Below, piece after piece: positions 12,749-14,715 of a stretch of DNA of 14,715 bases. Both the position numbers and the translations under genes were made by a program. Where the stretch lies: contig JAHFGF010000018.1 in the NCBI GenBank assembly GCA_023247595.1, positions 1 to 14,715 on the forward strand, read 5' to 3'. Every line of letters starts with the position of its first letter. Position 1 is the first letter of the stretch. A model generated the notes under the pieces. It was not told where the DNA came from. It saw only the letters and a list, made by a program, of their open reading frames with translations, and ran no database searches. The DNA is from Candidatus Omnitrophota bacterium (GTDB lineage: Bacteria > Omnitrophota > Koll11 > Zapsychrales > Fredricksoniimonadaceae).

Positions 12749-14715
12749 ATGCCTACCGTTCCTGAACACACACTTACCGAACAGCCTTCTGCCATTAAAA
12801 CAGTGGCTATGGCCGGCAATCCCAATTCCGGCAAGACCACCATCTTTAATGCGTTTACCAAACTTCGTCAAAAAGTCGGCAATTATCCCGGTGTAACTGT
12901 TGAGAAAAAAAGCGGGACCCTTGTCTTGGCCGGCGACCGTGTTGTTAATGTCATTGATCTTCCAGGAACATACAGTTTGGCCGTGCGTTCTCCCGACGAG
13001 CAGGTGGCGCGCGATGTTTTATTGGGACGGACACCGGATACGCCTAAACCGGATATTGTGGTGTGTGTGGTGGACGCGGGAAATCTTGAACGCAATTTGT
13101 ATCTCGTTACTCAAATTCAAGACCTTGGAATTCCTATTGTAATTGCTTTAAATATGATGGATGAGGTGGAACGGTTAAATCGTTCAATCGACATCAAAAA
13201 ATTATCCATGATGCTGGGTGTTCCGATAGTCCCGACGGTGGGGCATCAGAATAAAGGCATTGAAGAGTTAAAGCAAGTAATAGCCTCGGGCATCAAAGCG
13301 GATTACACCCGCGGCTGGCGTATGGCGCCGGATCTTGAAGAAGATGTGGATCATCTGGTGCGGCTGTTGACCCGCGAGGGTATGAGCAAAAACGAGGCGT
13401 TTGCCGAGGCGCTTGTTTTTATGTCGCAGTGGCCGAAGCTTAAGAATGAAGAAAAGTTATCCGAACCGTTAAAGCGGTTTTATAAACAGGAGCTTATTTC
13501 ACAGATCAACATCATCCAGGAACGCTTTATGGCCAAAGGCCTGCGCGCCAAGACCGCTGCCATTGAAGCGAGGTACGACTGGATCAAACATATTATTAAG
13601 GAAAGTGTGCGTAATGCTTCGAGAAAAGGCGCTGACTTGACCGAGAGGATCGATGCGTTTGTGACGCATAAGTTTTTTGGATGGGTATTCTTTTTGGGGA
13701 TCATGGTGGTCATGTTCTATATGATCTTTACGGTTGCTACTTACCCAATGGGTTGGATCGATGCTGGGTTTGCGAAGATCAGCAGCTGGGTCTCTGGGGT
13801 CATGCCCGATGGAGACCTTAAAGACCTTCTTGTCAAAGGAATCATCGCCGGTGTCGGCGGGGTTGTCATTTTTCTGCCGCAGATTCTGATTTTGTTTTTG
13901 TTTATCGGTCTTCTCCAGGATACCGGATACATGGCCCGGGCGGCGTTTATTATGGACCGGGTCATGAGCAAAGTTGGACTGCATGGCAAGTCTTTTATCC
14001 CGATGCTTAGTTCTTTCGCCTGCGCCATTCCGGGTATTATGTCGGCCAGAACCATCGAAAGCCCGAAAGACCGTTTGATCACCATTTTAGTTGCGCCTTT
14101 GATGAGCTGCTCCGCGCGGCTTCCGGTGTATGCCATTATGATTGCGGTCTTGATGCCGCAGGCCACAGGTTTTGAAAAAGCAGGGATCATGCTTATTATG
14201 TATTTGATCGGCATCATCGGCGCGTGTGTCATGGCCTGGTTTTTTAAAGCGACGCTGTTGCGTTCGCAAAAACCAGTTTTTATTATGGAACTTCCGCCGT
14301 ATCGCTTGCCGTCGTGGAAAACCGTTGCTTTTCATATGTGGGAAAGAAGCGGATTGTTTTTGAAACGCGCGGGCACAGTTATTCTTGCCATGTCGGTCAT
14401 TCTTTGGGCATTGATGACCTATCCGAAGCATCCCAATCTTGACGGTGCCGATGCCTTGAAAATGAGTTATGCCGGCCAGATGGGAACAGCGATGGAACCA
14501 ATCATCAAGCCGTTAGGATATGACTGGCGCATTGGTATTGGCCTTATCGGTTCGTTTGCCGCGCGTGAGGTTTTTGTTTCAACCATGAGCATTGTTTTTA
14601 ATTTGGGGGATGATGCCCAAGAAGGGACATTACGCGAGGCCTTTGTGTCTGCCAAATGGCCCGATGGAAGCAAGTTATTCACGCCATTGGTCTGCTTGAG
14701 CCTTATGATTTTTTA
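12749..14715 (+). CDS. feoB: Ferrous iron transporter FeoB (3' end outside window)
   Basis: FeoB imports Fe(II) across the inner membrane, controlled by its N-terminal GTPase. The frame is open for 655 codons to the window end. GTPase motifs are G1 GNPNSGKTT (23-31), G2 YPGVTVE (46-52), G3 DLPG (70-73) and G4 NMMD (135-138), followed by a helical linker. The membrane part shows the FeoB core blocks SSFACAIPGIMSARTIE with C425, and LVAPLMSCSARLPVY with C454, which are thought to line the iron path, plus the second half beginning FGWVFFLGIMVVMFYMIF. ATG 12749 is two bases after feoA; no strong ribosome site is visible, so coupling is likely. The missing part is probably under 150 residues. Confidence 0.95.
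   Translation, partial: MPTVPEHTLTEQPSAIKTVAMAGNPNSGKTTIFNAFTKLRQKVGNYPGVTVEKKSGTLVLAGDRVVNVIDLPGTYSLAVRSPDEQVARDVLLGRTPDTPKPDIVVCVVDAGNLERNLYLVTQIQDLGIPIVIALNMMDEVERLNRSIDIKKLSMMLGVPIVPTVGHQNKGIEELKQVIASGIKADYTRGWRMAPDLEEDVDHLVRLLTREGMSKNEAFAEALVFMSQWPKLKNEEKLSEPLKRFYKQELISQINIIQERFMAKGLRAKTAAIEARYDWIKHIIKESVRNASRKGADLTERIDAFVTHKFFGWVFFLGIMVVMFYMIFTVATYPMGWIDAGFAKISSWVSGVMPDGDLKDLLVKGIIAGVGGVVIFLPQILILFLFIGLLQDTGYMARAAFIMDRVMSKVGLHGKSFIPMLSSFACAIPGIMSARTIESPKDRLITILVAPLMSCSARLPVYAIMIAVLMPQATGFEKAGIMLIMYLIGIIGACVMAWFFKATLLRSQKPVFIMELPPYRLPSWKTVAFHMWERSGLFLKRAGTVILAMSVILWALMTYPKHPNLDGADALKMSYAGQMGTAMEPIIKPLGYDWRIGIGLIGSFAAREVFVSTMSIVFNLGDDAQEGTLREAFVSAKWPDGSKLFTPLVCLSLMIF

Noticed and set aside
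13499..14431. Long reverse-strand open frames over feoB
   Set aside because: They are antisense to well-conserved FeoB membrane motifs and have low-complexity, non-family translations.

Overview
The window is a run of same-direction (+) genes from a diderm bacterium. Two tandem proteins with signal peptides and beta-barrel-like sequence ending in Phe point to an outer membrane. Fe-S-type sulfur enzymes, FeoAB and a flavin-transfer cassette point to an anaerobic or microaerobic life. The taxon cannot be fixed from sequence alone; an uncultured lineage such as Omnitrophota is a guess.

Bases 1-481 hold no complete gene. They hold three strong inverted repeats, a weak promoter candidate and an operator-like dyad. 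A sulfate-assimilation operon follows: cysT, cysW and cysA (sulfate ABC importer without its binding protein), an Rrf2-family regulator, cysH (Fe-S-type APS reductase), cysD (ATP sulfurylase small subunit with four CysH-like cysteines), and cysN fused to an eroded APS-kinase-like domain. Sulfate would be imported, adenylylated to APS by CysD/CysN, and reduced directly by CysH, so no PAPS step is needed. No sulfite reductase is present. The cysH-cysD and cysD-cysN gaps are filled by dense palindromes with 7- and 8-nt internal periodicity.

Bases 7405-8267 form a small-gene regulatory zone. It holds a Com-like zinc-finger gene, a 24-nt imperfect direct repeat, a 15-residue leader ORF with a perfect Shine-Dalgarno, and an overlapping yezD-like gene of a family linked to sulfur assimilation.

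Bases 8268-12050 encode two tandem DUF6662-like outer-membrane proteins, a periplasmic FMN-binding-domain protein with an SGAT flavinylation site, an ApbE flavin transferase, and a four-helix membrane protein whose histidines fit a di-heme b conduit. The ferrous iron genes follow directly: a FeoB-associated Cys-rich peptide, a double-domain FeoA, and FeoB cut by the window end. The best candidate for an undescribed system is this whole stretch, read as a flavin/heme trans-envelope reductase that makes Fe(II) for FeoB. That reading is inference from gene order and motifs.
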